This document shows, piece by piece, positions 1 through 6,955 of a DNA stretch of 14,615 nt. Below the pieces are notes generated by a model, which made no database searches, was not told the origin of the DNA, and saw only the letters and a list, made by a program, of their open reading frames with translations. Made by a program: the position numbers and the translations under genes. The stretch comes from JANMZR01 sp031383555 (GTDB taxonomy: Bacteria > Bacteroidota > Bacteroidia > Cytophagales > Spirosomataceae): NCBI GenBank assembly GCA_031383555.1, contig JANMZR010000361.1:1-14615 (forward strand). Reading direction: 5' to 3'. How positions within the stretch are numbered: position 1 is the first letter of the stretch; each line of letters begins with the position of its first letter.

Positions 1-24
1 TTTAAAATAGGAATTCTGTATTTA

Positions 25-48
25 TTTACTGACAGTTTTACTGACAGT
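25..48. repeat. 12-bp perfect tandem direct repeat
   Basis: Two back-to-back identical copies of TTTACTGACAGT lie at 25-36 and 37-48, followed by a T-rich tract to about 87. No gene is visible around them. The repeat could be a protein-binding site, a recombination remnant or simple slippage; the sequence alone does not decide. Confidence 0.6.
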
Positions 49-153
49 TTTTCTTTTTTTAGTTTGTTTTCGTTTTTCTTTATTTTACATTATGTGGCTC
101 ATAATACTATATAGGCCTATTATTTGGGTAAATCATGTAAAACAAAAACAAAA

Positions 154-174
154 GGTGTTGTTCCGTCCATCACC
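154..174 (+). other. Small hairpin before the terminator
   Basis: GGTGTTG (154-160) and CATCACC (168-174) pair over seven positions with one T-T mismatch around the 7-nt loop TTCCGTC. It lies 13 nt upstream of a strong terminator, so it may be part of the 3' end of an RNA that begins left of the window, or the 3' part of a small RNA. It does not fold as a tRNA T-arm. Confidence 0.35.
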
Positions 175-187
175 ACAGAAAATAGAG

Positions 188-231
188 ATAACGCTTTGAT
201 AATCACCATATTATCGAAGCGTTATTTTTTT
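188..231 (+). terminator. Strong rho-independent terminator
   Basis: A 16-bp stem (188-203 with 210-225, one G-T wobble) closes the 6-nt loop CACCAT and is followed by a run of seven T (225-231). The U-tract is on the plus-strand 3' side, so it terminates plus-strand transcription from the left. No gene ending is recognisable between 1 and 187, so the terminated transcript is either a gene with a long 3' UTR or a noncoding RNA. Confidence 0.85.
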
Positions 232-294
232 GGTTTACAGTATAGTTTTGAAAAGTTGTAATTCTTGTTCACATCAACCGATAAATAATTATTA

Positions 295-325
295 TTTGCA
301 AATTACCATTTTTTGTTTAAGTTTG
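295..325 (+). promoter_or_regulatory. Bacteroidota-type promoter for the lysin-like gene
   Basis: TTTG at 295-298, a 19-nt spacer, then TAAGTTTG at 318-325 match the Bacteroidota primary sigma consensus (TTTG at -33, TAnnTTTG at -7). The predicted transcription start is near 332, leaving a leader of about 23 nt before the ATG at 355. The upstream terminator ending at 231 insulates it from read-through. Confidence 0.7.
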
Positions 326-354
326 AATAAAAATATAAACCTTGAAATACTATA

Positions 355-1281
355 ATGGCAACTACAACTTTTTCCTCTGACAACCTTAGAAAATTACTCC
401 GGCTAAATTTTTTCAATTATTCTGAAACTAACTATATGGTTTTTGGAATCAGGGGTGGTATACCGATTAGCGATAAATTTGAAACTTTCAAATTTTCGCA
501 TGAAATTGAAAAAAGAGAAATTGACTTTACCAAAGCAGCTTGTACGATAGGTATTTGGAAGCCCTCCCAAAATCAAATTGCCTTATTTCCCGGGAGTACC
601 GTTCCAAATTTGAAATATATGAAGGCACATATTGCCGGCCTTGAAAAAGCCAACAGTATGATGTCCGGTTATTATAGTTTTTATGAAAAAGGTTTCCATA
701 ATCCTAGTCCTAAAAACGCCCATCAAGCACTCAGGTTGGCTACAAATATTGCGCTGAGGCGGTCAACCGATAATTTGGTTTTCGACAATAATGACCCTAT
801 TGAGGTAGGCAATCCTAACGATAATATTCATGCGGCTTATTGTAGTACAGTTGATGGGGCTTATAGTAGCGCTGGTTGTCAAGTTATTATTGGTCAACCA
901 AAAACGATAGGTCGTGGGCAAAACAGTCAGAATACGGGATATTGGAAAACTTTTTTTGATATAATTTATAAAGAAACCAGCCAAACAAAGTTTGACTATT
1001 CAATATTCAGATATGTCGATGCCGAAATATTAGCTACTGAGGGTAATAATTTAATGCAATCGAGACTTAGATTTGGCTCTCAGGGGAATATAGTTTTGCA
1101 ACTTCAAGAAATATTAGAGTCTAAAAATTTCTTCTTTACTGAAAAAGATGCTAGGTTTGGCAGAAACACGTTAATGGCCGTAATAAATTATCAGATAGCT
1201 ACTTTTGGGAAAGATTCTGCTGATGGAGTAGTGGGAAATAATACAGCGAATTCATTGGGGTTAGTCCTTCCTAAGCTATAA
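355..1281 (+). CDS. YkuD-like (L,D-transpeptidase/peptidase fold) protein with C-terminal peptidoglycan-binding domain
   Basis: A 308-aa protein with two readable parts. Residues about 28-180 carry a beta-rich segment (FGIRG at 30-34, then ALFPGSTVPN near 76-85) and a motif with H159 and SSAGCQ at 171-176. This resembles the His...S-x-G-C signature of YkuD-type L,D-transpeptidases and the related domain of some phage lysins, with C175 as candidate nucleophile. The Arg that follows the Cys in classical YkuD is replaced by Gln. Residues about 237-304 read as a PG_binding_1 domain (LRFGSQGNIVLQLQ..., then the FGRNT and DGVVGNNT turns). There is no obvious signal peptide, so export, if any, would be through lysis, a contractile system or another route. 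It has its own promoter and no co-directional partner. The peptidoglycan-binding part is fairly sure; the catalytic assignment is by motif only and substrate and role are unknown. Confidence 0.7.
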   Translation: MATTTFSSDNLRKLLRLNFFNYSETNYMVFGIRGGIPISDKFETFKFSHEIEKREIDFTKAACTIGIWKPSQNQIALFPGSTVPNLKYMKAHIAGLEKANSMMSGYYSFYEKGFHNPSPKNAHQALRLATNIALRRSTDNLVFDNNDPIEVGNPNDNIHAAYCSTVDGAYSSAGCQVIIGQPKTIGRGQNSQNTGYWKTFFDIIYKETSQTKFDYSIFRYVDAEILATEGNNLMQSRLRFGSQGNIVLQLQEILESKNFFFTEKDARFGRNTLMAVINYQIATFGKDSADGVVGNNTANSLGLVLPKL

Positions 1282-1300
1282 ATTTCCTCAAACTGGGCTT

Positions 1301-1951
1301 CTATTTGACTAGATATTTCCTTATTTTTTTAGTCCAAATTTCATAACCTTTCTGGTTCATATGTAATTTATCAGCAATGAAAAGGCTTGGGTTTGGCTTT
1401 TTATTTATTAACATTTTTGGCACTATATTTACAAATTCAGTATTTGATTGGGTTTTTAAATATCTTTTAATGAGTTTATTAGCTTGTTTTTGGGTTTCAA
1501 ATTGACCTTTCCTTTTGATACTTGGTTTTATTGAAATAAAAGCAATTGGAACAGTTGGCATACTTGTTCTTATTTTTATAAACACATTGATAAAACTATC
1601 TAAAACCTGGTCATCTGTGGCGCCATCGTCAATATCATTTTCTCCAGAATAAATAAAAACCTTCTTTGGATTATATTTGGTCACAATTCTCTCCGTAAAA
1701 TGCGCTAAATCTGGAAGTCTTGAGCCACCAAAGCCTCTATTTAATACCGAATATCCATTAAAATCCGATGCTAAAGAGCCCCAAAACCTAATTGATGAAC
1801 TTCCAGTAAATAGATTAGCGTTTTGAATGGGCATTTGAATGGAATCCATTTTTTCAAAATGCTTAATTTCTGCTTCAAATTGATTTTTTTGGCCAATTAA
1901 TATTTGGTTTGTAAAAAAAAATAAAATGATAATATGATAAGTTTTTCTCAT
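1301..1951 (-). CDS. Secreted SGNH/GDSL-family hydrolase (putative esterase/acetylhydrolase)
   Basis: A 216-aa protein of the SGNH hydrolase fold. Residues 1-20 form a signal peptide (basic start, then IIILFFFTNQILIG) with likely cleavage near Q21, so it should act in the periplasm or outside. All four SGNH blocks are visible: the nucleophile region FTGSSSIRFW at 48-57 (Ser52 best fits), NRGFGGS at 71-77 (oxyanion Gly73), SGENDI at 102-107 (Asn105), and DKLHMNQKGY at 194-203 supplying Asp194 and His197. Family members deacylate small esters, lipids or acetylated sugars; the substrate cannot be read here. It is convergent with the lysin-like gene (19-nt gap, no terminator seen) and divergent from ftsW. 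Confidence 0.85.
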   Translation of the reverse strand: MRKTYHIIILFFFTNQILIGQKNQFEAEIKHFEKMDSIQMPIQNANLFTGSSSIRFWGSLASDFNGYSVLNRGFGGSRLPDLAHFTERIVTKYNPKKVFIYSGENDIDDGATDDQVLDSFINVFIKIRTSMPTVPIAFISIKPSIKRKGQFETQKQANKLIKRYLKTQSNTEFVNIVPKMLINKKPNPSLFIADKLHMNQKGYEIWTKKIRKYLVK

Positions 1952-1993
1952 TTTCTTGAAAAAGTAAATCGTTTTGAATTATTAATATTATTT

Positions 1994-2001
1994 CAAATTT
2001 A
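1994..2001 (-). promoter_or_regulatory. Possible -7 box for the SGNH hydrolase gene
   Basis: Read on the minus strand this is TAAATTTG, an exact fit to TAnnTTTG, 42 nt upstream of the start codon at 1951. No TTG-type -33 element sits at the expected spacing, so support is weak. Confidence 0.35.
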
Positions 2002-2054
2002 GCAAAAGATGCTTGTATTAAATATTTTTCTAATTAACATTTGTAATTATTGTT

Positions 2055-2062
2055 TAATTTTG
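2055..2062 (+). promoter_or_regulatory. Possible -7 box upstream of ftsW
   Basis: TAATTTTG matches TAnnTTTG exactly and lies 90 nt before the ftsW start. The -33 side is poor: the nearest TTTG (2040-2043) is only 11 nt away. A promoter is expected here because ftsW is the first gene after a divergent neighbour, but the exact site is uncertain. Confidence 0.35.
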
Positions 2063-2152
2063 TAAACTTACATTTTTGATTTTTACAATCGGAAATAGAA
2101 ATAAAAAAATATTGGCGAAAATTCAAAAATCAAATCTTAACTCATTGATATT

Positions 2153-3277
2153 ATGACAATTACAATTAGGGAATGGCTGGAGGCAAACATTAAAGGAGAT
2201 CGGCAAATTTGGTGGATTGTTGGCTTACTTACTACTTTTAGTTTACTCATTGTATACAGTGCTTCTGGTGCCAAATATTCGCCAGAGCTATTTCTATTCA
2301 AACACCTATTTCACCTGCTTGTAGCTTTAGTTTGCATGTGGTTTGCCCATCGGCTCGACTATATTTATTATGCTAGGCTATCACATTTTGGCCTATTGCT
2401 TTCGGTCCCCTTACTTTTATGGGCTCGTATTGGGGGAATCGAGGCCAATGAAGCACATCGCTGGGTAAATATCGCAGGTGTACAATTTCAACCTTCCGAT
2501 TTTGCAAAACTAGCCCTAATTGCCAATTTGGCTGCCATGTTGGCTCGCCGTCAACGTATGTCTTATAAAGAAAACTTACTCAAAGGGCTGGGTTTTATGA
2601 TATTGAAATGCGTTCTTATTTGTGGTTTAATAGCCATGAGCAATGTCTCAAATGGAATTTTACTATTGGCAACCTGTTTTATTGTTATGTTCATTGGTCG
2701 TGTTCCTATAAAATATCTAGTTTACTTATCATTTTTTGGAATATTATGTGTGTCTATTGGCTTAATAGCGAGTAAAGAACGACTTCAAACGGCCATCAAT
2801 CGTGTTGAGCGCTTCGTGAATTCATGGCAAAATTCCAATAACACCGTTTTCCAAATTAAAGAAGGCTACAAAGCGATGGCCAATGGTGGTACTTTTGGTG
2901 TAGGGCCGGGCAATAGTCATCAGCGGAATTTCCTGCCATATTGTTATGCCGACTTTATTTATCCCATTATTATTGAGGAATGGGGCCTACTAGGTGGTGT
3001 ATTTATTATTACTATTTTTCTTTGGCTTTTGTATAGAGGGCTTCATATTTTGCAAAAATCAGATAGGGCTTTGGGTGGCCTTTTAGCAGCTGGGTTAAGT
3101 ACGAGTTTAGTACTGCAAGCCCTTGTAAACATGGCAGTTACAGTTGAATTATTCCCAACCACGGGCTTAACTTTGCCACTTTTAAGTATGGGCGGCACCT
3201 CTCTTTTATTTACAGGTTTATCAATTGGTATTATACTTTCGGCAAGTAGAGGTGGGGTAGATGAAAGTAAAATTTAG
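2153..3277 (+). CDS. ftsW: SEDS peptidoglycan glycosyltransferase FtsW
   Basis: A 374-aa polytopic inner-membrane protein of the SEDS family, which polymerises lipid II into glycan strands at the septum together with a class B PBP (FtsI, not in the window). Visible family segments are AHRWVNIAGVQFQPSDFAKL at 101-120, VGPGNSHQRNFLP at 250-262, the catalytic-site region YADFIYPIIIEEWGLLGG at 265-282 (Asp267 aligns with the essential SEDS aspartate), and NMAVTVELFPTTGLTLPLLSMGGTS at 326-350. The TM segment that in many FtsW/RodA proteins reads PDFGT is MSNVSNGIL at 162-170. FtsW rather than RodA is chosen because it sits directly before murG-murC-ftsQAZ. The ATG at 2153 places about 18 cytoplasmic residues before the first TM. 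No flippase function is implied. Confidence 0.95.
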   Translation: MTITIREWLEANIKGDRQIWWIVGLLTTFSLLIVYSASGAKYSPELFLFKHLFHLLVALVCMWFAHRLDYIYYARLSHFGLLLSVPLLLWARIGGIEANEAHRWVNIAGVQFQPSDFAKLALIANLAAMLARRQRMSYKENLLKGLGFMILKCVLICGLIAMSNVSNGILLLATCFIVMFIGRVPIKYLVYLSFFGILCVSIGLIASKERLQTAINRVERFVNSWQNSNNTVFQIKEGYKAMANGGTFGVGPGNSHQRNFLPYCYADFIYPIIIEEWGLLGGVFIITIFLWLLYRGLHILQKSDRALGGLLAAGLSTSLVLQALVNMAVTVELFPTTGLTLPLLSMGGTSLLFTGLSIGIILSASRGGVDESKI

Positions 3278-3335
3278 GTAATTTTTACAACCAATTCTAT
3301 AATTTTCTTTGCATTTTTGTTGAAAATTTAATAAA

Positions 3336-4442
3336 ATGAATAACCAAATTAATGTAATAATTTCTGGAGGAGGTACTGGTGGCCATATTTACCCAGCCAT
3401 AGCCATTGCCAATGCTTTAAAAGAAGTGAATCCGGCCATTAATATTCTTTTTGTAGGGGCTTTAAGTAAAATGGAGATGGAAAAAGTGCCAAAAGCTGGG
3501 TATAAAATTATTGGCTTGCCAATAACTGGCATTCAACGAAGTTTAAGTATTGAAAACCTGAAATTTCCTTTTCGCCTATTAAAAAGTATGTTTTTAGCAA
3601 GAAAAATTATTAAAGATTTCAAGCCTCAAATTGCCATTGGAGTAGGGGGGTTTGCCTCAGGGCCATTGCTATTAACGGCCAATAATATGGGTGTGCCAAC
3701 CCTTATTCAAGAGCAAAATTCGTTTGCAGGTATTACTAATAAATATCTTTCAAAAAGAGCAAAAGCCATTTGTGTGGCTTATACGGGCATGGAAAAGTTT
3801 TTCCCAAGTGATAAAATAATTTTCACGGGTAATCCGGTTCGAAGTGATATTTTGGAGGTAAATTCTAAAAAAAGTATTGCATTACAACATTTTGGTTTTT
3901 CAGAAAATAAAAAAACACTGCTTGTGATTGGAGGAAGCTTAGGTGCCAAAACGATCAATGAAAGTATAAACGAAGGCCTTGAAGCTTTACTGAATGCTGG
4001 CTTTCAAATTATATGGCAAACTGGTAAATTATTTATTGAAAAAGCCAGAAAATCAACGGAAAATCTTTCCAATGTTTTTGTTTCTGACTTTATTTATGAA
4101 ATGGATTTGGCGTATGCAGCGGCAGATATTGTGATTTCTAGAGCTGGGGCTTTGTCTGTCTCAGAGCTTTGTTTGACCGCAAAGCCCTCAATATTAGTGC
4201 CTTATCCATTTGCAGCTGAAGACCACCAAACTCAAAATGCGCATAATTTAGTTGAAAAAAATGCAGCAATTTTGGTGAAGGACAATGAGGCCAAAGCTCG
4301 ATTGGTAAATGAAGCTGTTAATTTATTTAAAAATGAAGATTTGCAAAAATCATTATCATTTAACATTGAAAAATTGGGAAAACCCATGGCTACCAAGGAA
4401 ATTGCCAATGAAGTTTTTAAAATAATTAATGAAAATAGTTAG
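3336..4442 (+). CDS. murG: UDP-GlcNAc:undecaprenyl-PP-MurNAc-pentapeptide GlcNAc transferase MurG
   Basis: A 368-aa GT28-family enzyme with the GT-B fold. It acts on the cytoplasmic face of the inner membrane, transferring GlcNAc from UDP-GlcNAc to lipid I to form lipid II. The N-terminal glycine-rich loop GGGTGGHIYPA is at 11-21 and the second loop GVGGFASGP at 102-110; the C-terminal domain shows GNPVR at 165-169, GGSLGA at 199-204, the donor-binding ISRAGALSVSEL at 267-278, and EDHQTQNA at 295-302. Length is normal. It starts 58 nt after ftsW and probably shares its transcript. The ATG start places the first glycine loop near residue 11, as usual. Confidence 0.96.
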   Translation: MNNQINVIISGGGTGGHIYPAIAIANALKEVNPAINILFVGALSKMEMEKVPKAGYKIIGLPITGIQRSLSIENLKFPFRLLKSMFLARKIIKDFKPQIAIGVGGFASGPLLLTANNMGVPTLIQEQNSFAGITNKYLSKRAKAICVAYTGMEKFFPSDKIIFTGNPVRSDILEVNSKKSIALQHFGFSENKKTLLVIGGSLGAKTINESINEGLEALLNAGFQIIWQTGKLFIEKARKSTENLSNVFVSDFIYEMDLAYAAADIVISRAGALSVSELCLTAKPSILVPYPFAAEDHQTQNAHNLVEKNAAILVKDNEAKARLVNEAVNLFKNEDLQKSLSFNIEKLGKPMATKEIANEVFKIINENS

Positions 4443-4447
4443 TAATT

Positions 4448-4478
4448 AGGTCGGTATCGCTTTAAGCGATACCGACCT
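4448..4478. repeat. Perfect 31-nt palindrome between murG and murC
   Basis: Fifteen bases (4448-4462) are exactly complementary to 4464-4478 around a single central T at 4463. The arms read AGGTCGGTATCGCTT and its complement and are clearly more GC-rich than the surrounding AT-rich DNA. The hairpin begins 5 nt after the murG stop and is followed by TGAGGTTATG rather than a T-run, so it is not a standard intrinsic terminator. It could be an mRNA-stabilising or processing hairpin, a binding site for a dimeric regulator, or a REP/MITE-like dispersed repeat. No second copy was seen in this window. Confidence 0.85.
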
Positions 4479-4511
4479 TGAGGTTATGATAAATTTTCTC
4501 AATATTAAAAC

Positions 4512-5891
4512 ATGGAAATCAATAAACTAAAGTACATTTATTTTTTGGGAATAGGCGGAATAGGCATGAGTGCAATTGCACGGTGGTTTGTTGCCAATAA
4601 TTATAATGTTGCAGGTTACGACAAAACCCCAACACCACTTACCAAGGCGCTTGAGGCAGAAGGTGCAATTATACATTTCGATGATAATATTAAATCTATT
4701 CCCAAGGAATTTTTACAAAATCCAAACGAAACTTTGGTGGTATTTACACCTGCCATTCCTAAATATCATTCTGAATACAATTGGTTGATAGCCAACGGTT
4801 TTACTCTAAATAAACGCTCACAAGTATTGGGATTACTCACCCAAAAACTTTTCACAATCGCAGTGGCGGGTACACATGGCAAAACCACCACTTCGTCAAT
4901 GGTTACTCATATTTTAAAGCAAGCTGGTAAAAATGTGACAGCTTTTTTGGGTGGAATTACACAAAATTATGGGACAAATTTTTTGATAAATGATGGCCCT
5001 GATAATATAATTTGTGTAGTAGAGGCGGACGAATTTGACAGGTCATTTCTCACTCTTTCACCTGATATTTCTATTGTTACATCTACCGATGCCGACCATT
5101 TGGATATTTATGGCGATCATAATCAGTTGCTTGAGTCATTTCAACTATTTATCGATAGGCTCAAACCTAATGGAACTGCTTATATTCAAAGTGCACAAAA
5201 TTTGAAAAATAAGACAAACACATTACAATTCTCATATTCATTAGAGTCGGGTGATTATTTTGCGGAAAACCTACGAATCGAAGATGCAATTTTCAAATTC
5301 GATTTGAATTATCCTCAAGGTAAAATAAATAAAATTGAGATGGCATTACCCGGCTTCCATAATGTTGAAAATGCTGTAGCCGCTGCTGCAGTTTGTTTAC
5401 AAGTAGGTGTTTCTGAACAAGGTATCGTAAATGCATTGGCGAGTTTTGGAGGAGTAAAGCGTCGATTTGAATACCACATTCGTACAAAATCTCGAGTTTT
5501 TATTGATGATTACGCCCATCATCCAACCGAAATAGAAGCTTTTTTAACCTCAGTAAAAGCTTTATATCCAGGTAAAAAGTTAACCGCTGTTTTTCAGCCT
5601 CACCTTTTTTCCAGAACAAATGACTTCAAAGACGATTTTGCAAAAAGTTTAGAATTGGCTGATGAACTGCTTTTATTGGATATTTACCCTGCCCGAGAGT
5701 TGCCAATGGAAGGCGTCACTTCTTCTATTATTTTCGATAAAATTGCTAATCCAAACAAAAGGCTTTGCTCTAAACAAAATATCTTAGAAATTATAAATTA
5801 CAAAAACCCAGAACTATTGGTTACAATTGGTGCAGGTGATATTGACACATTAATTACACCCATAAAAACCCTCCTTTTAGGCAAAAACTAA
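4512..5891 (+). CDS. murC: UDP-N-acetylmuramate--L-alanine ligase MurC
   Basis: A 459-aa cytoplasmic Mur ligase that adds L-alanine to UDP-MurNAc with ATP hydrolysis, the first step of stem-peptide assembly. The N-terminal Rossmann motif FLGIGGIGMSAIA is at 11-23, the P-loop AGTHGKTTTSSM at 119-130, the Mg/ligand motif EADEFDRSF at 171-179, DADHLDIYGDH at 193-203, GFHNVENAVAA at 281-291, GVKRRFE at 314-320, and the C-terminal domain motif DDYAHHPTEI at 332-341 followed by FQPHLFSRT at 361-369. Length is typical. It follows murG by 69 nt, with a perfect hairpin between the two. MurC rather than MurD/E/F is indicated by the THGKTTT and YAHHPTEI combination. Confidence 0.97.
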   Translation: MEINKLKYIYFLGIGGIGMSAIARWFVANNYNVAGYDKTPTPLTKALEAEGAIIHFDDNIKSIPKEFLQNPNETLVVFTPAIPKYHSEYNWLIANGFTLNKRSQVLGLLTQKLFTIAVAGTHGKTTTSSMVTHILKQAGKNVTAFLGGITQNYGTNFLINDGPDNIICVVEADEFDRSFLTLSPDISIVTSTDADHLDIYGDHNQLLESFQLFIDRLKPNGTAYIQSAQNLKNKTNTLQFSYSLESGDYFAENLRIEDAIFKFDLNYPQGKINKIEMALPGFHNVENAVAAAAVCLQVGVSEQGIVNALASFGGVKRRFEYHIRTKSRVFIDDYAHHPTEIEAFLTSVKALYPGKKLTAVFQPHLFSRTNDFKDDFAKSLELADELLLLDIYPARELPMEGVTSSIIFDKIANPNKRLCSKQNILEIINYKNPELLVTIGAGDIDTLITPIKTLLLGKN

Positions 5892-6118
5892 GTTTGTTTA
5901 ATCTATTTAAAATCATTAAACTATTTCACAAAATATAAAATTTTAGGGAAGTTTTGAGAAATCTGAATTGCTTTTTGTAAAGTGAGTAACTTTTTTATTC
6001 ACAATTGTAAATTAATTGAAATATTTTTGGTAATTTAGATTCCAAATATTAATTGATTTAAGCAAAACCATTTACTGTATAAACATATTATTTTCAAAAA
6101 ATTAATTAAAAACAAAAT

Positions 6119-6910
6119 TTGTACGCTTGGAAAAATATATTGAGTTGGCTTGCCTTTTTGCTTTTATTAGTTGTTTTGATATTTTTTGCTGAAGATATTT
6201 ACAAAAATCAAAGGTGCAAAAAGGTTGATATTCAATTTGAAACGAAAGAAAAGGGGTATTTTATTACCAAAGAAAATATTAATGATTTATTAACTGAAAA
6301 CGGAAATAAACCCGTAACTGGAACAAAATTTATTTTATTAAACTTTGCTAAGCTTGAAAGCAACATTTTAAAAAATAAATTAGTAAAAAACTGCCAAATT
6401 AGCCGCACCCTTGGTAGTAATTTGGTGGTAAATATTAGTCAAAAAACCCCTATTGCACGTATTACTGCTTTAAGTGGTAGTTCTGATACTTTTAGTGGAC
6501 TATACTTGGGTCAAGACGGCGGTTTGTTTCCTTTGTCAAATAATTACACCCAAAGAGTAGTACTGCTATCGGGTAAATATTTAATTGGAAAGAGAAATTT
6601 GAAAGCAAAAGAGGATAAAAATATTATTGAATTTATAAGTCAAATTATTGATAATCCATTTTGGAATGCAAATATTACTCAAATAATCATTGATGAAGAC
6701 CAAAATATAAGTTTTTTAACTTTAATTGGCGACTATTTAGTAGAATATGGAATACCACAAAAGGAAGCGTTTGAACAAAAAATGAAAAAACTTAAAGTTT
6801 TTTATAAACAAATTGAGCCTGAAAATAAAGAAAAATACAAAATTATTTCCATAAAATATGCCAATCAAGTAGTAGGCCAAATGAAGCCTAACTTATTGGA
6901 TATTAATTGA
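6119..6910 (+). CDS. ftsQ: Cell division protein FtsQ/DivIB (TTG start)
   Basis: A 263-aa bitopic inner-membrane protein. A short cytoplasmic tail and a single TM helix at about 7-24 (ILSWLAFLLLLVVLIFFA) are followed by a POTRA-like region at about 34-115 and a beta domain whose segment GLYLGQDGGLFPL near 127-139 resembles the conserved FtsQ 'D..G..F' motif. FtsQ connects cytoplasmic and periplasmic divisome parts. Identification rests on this architecture and on its place directly before ftsA-ftsZ, since FtsQ sequences diverge strongly. No ATG exists between the in-frame stop at 6107 and the TM helix; TTG at 6119 is the best start, with another TTG at 6140 inside the helix. A 227-nt AT-rich gap separates it from murC, so a separate promoter is possible. 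Confidence 0.88.
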   Translation: MYAWKNILSWLAFLLLLVVLIFFAEDIYKNQRCKKVDIQFETKEKGYFITKENINDLLTENGNKPVTGTKFILLNFAKLESNILKNKLVKNCQISRTLGSNLVVNISQKTPIARITALSGSSDTFSGLYLGQDGGLFPLSNNYTQRVVLLSGKYLIGKRNLKAKEDKNIIEFISQIIDNPFWNANITQIIIDEDQNISFLTLIGDYLVEYGIPQKEAFEQKMKKLKVFYKQIEPENKEKYKIISIKYANQVVGQMKPNLLDIN

Positions 6911-6955
6911 TTGCAAAAGATTATTTTTCAAAAAAACTATAAAAATTGATTGAAA

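Noticed and set aside
1..114. Open frame 1 reaching the left edge, ending in TAG at 112-114
   Set aside because: The translation is a low-complexity Phe/Ser-rich string from a T-rich tract and shows no protein character. A gene tail cannot be excluded without the upstream sequence.
94..178. tRNA- or tmRNA-like fragments (a CTCATAA stretch at about 98-104 and a CCATCACCACA end)
   Set aside because: No T-arm, acceptor stem or anticodon stem can be paired; the resemblance is limited to short words.
1282..1300. Shared bidirectional terminator between the two convergent genes
   Set aside because: The 19-nt gap contains no inverted repeat or T-run; any termination signal would have to lie within the coding ends.
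4570..4788. 72-aa ORF in a second frame of murC
   Set aside because: It lies entirely within the conserved N-terminal coding region of MurC and has no independent support.
5896..5921. AT-only-type hairpin after murC (GTTTAAT with ATTAAAC)
   Set aside because: Seven mostly A-T pairs around a 12-nt loop, without a following T-run; expected by chance in this composition and too weak for a terminator.
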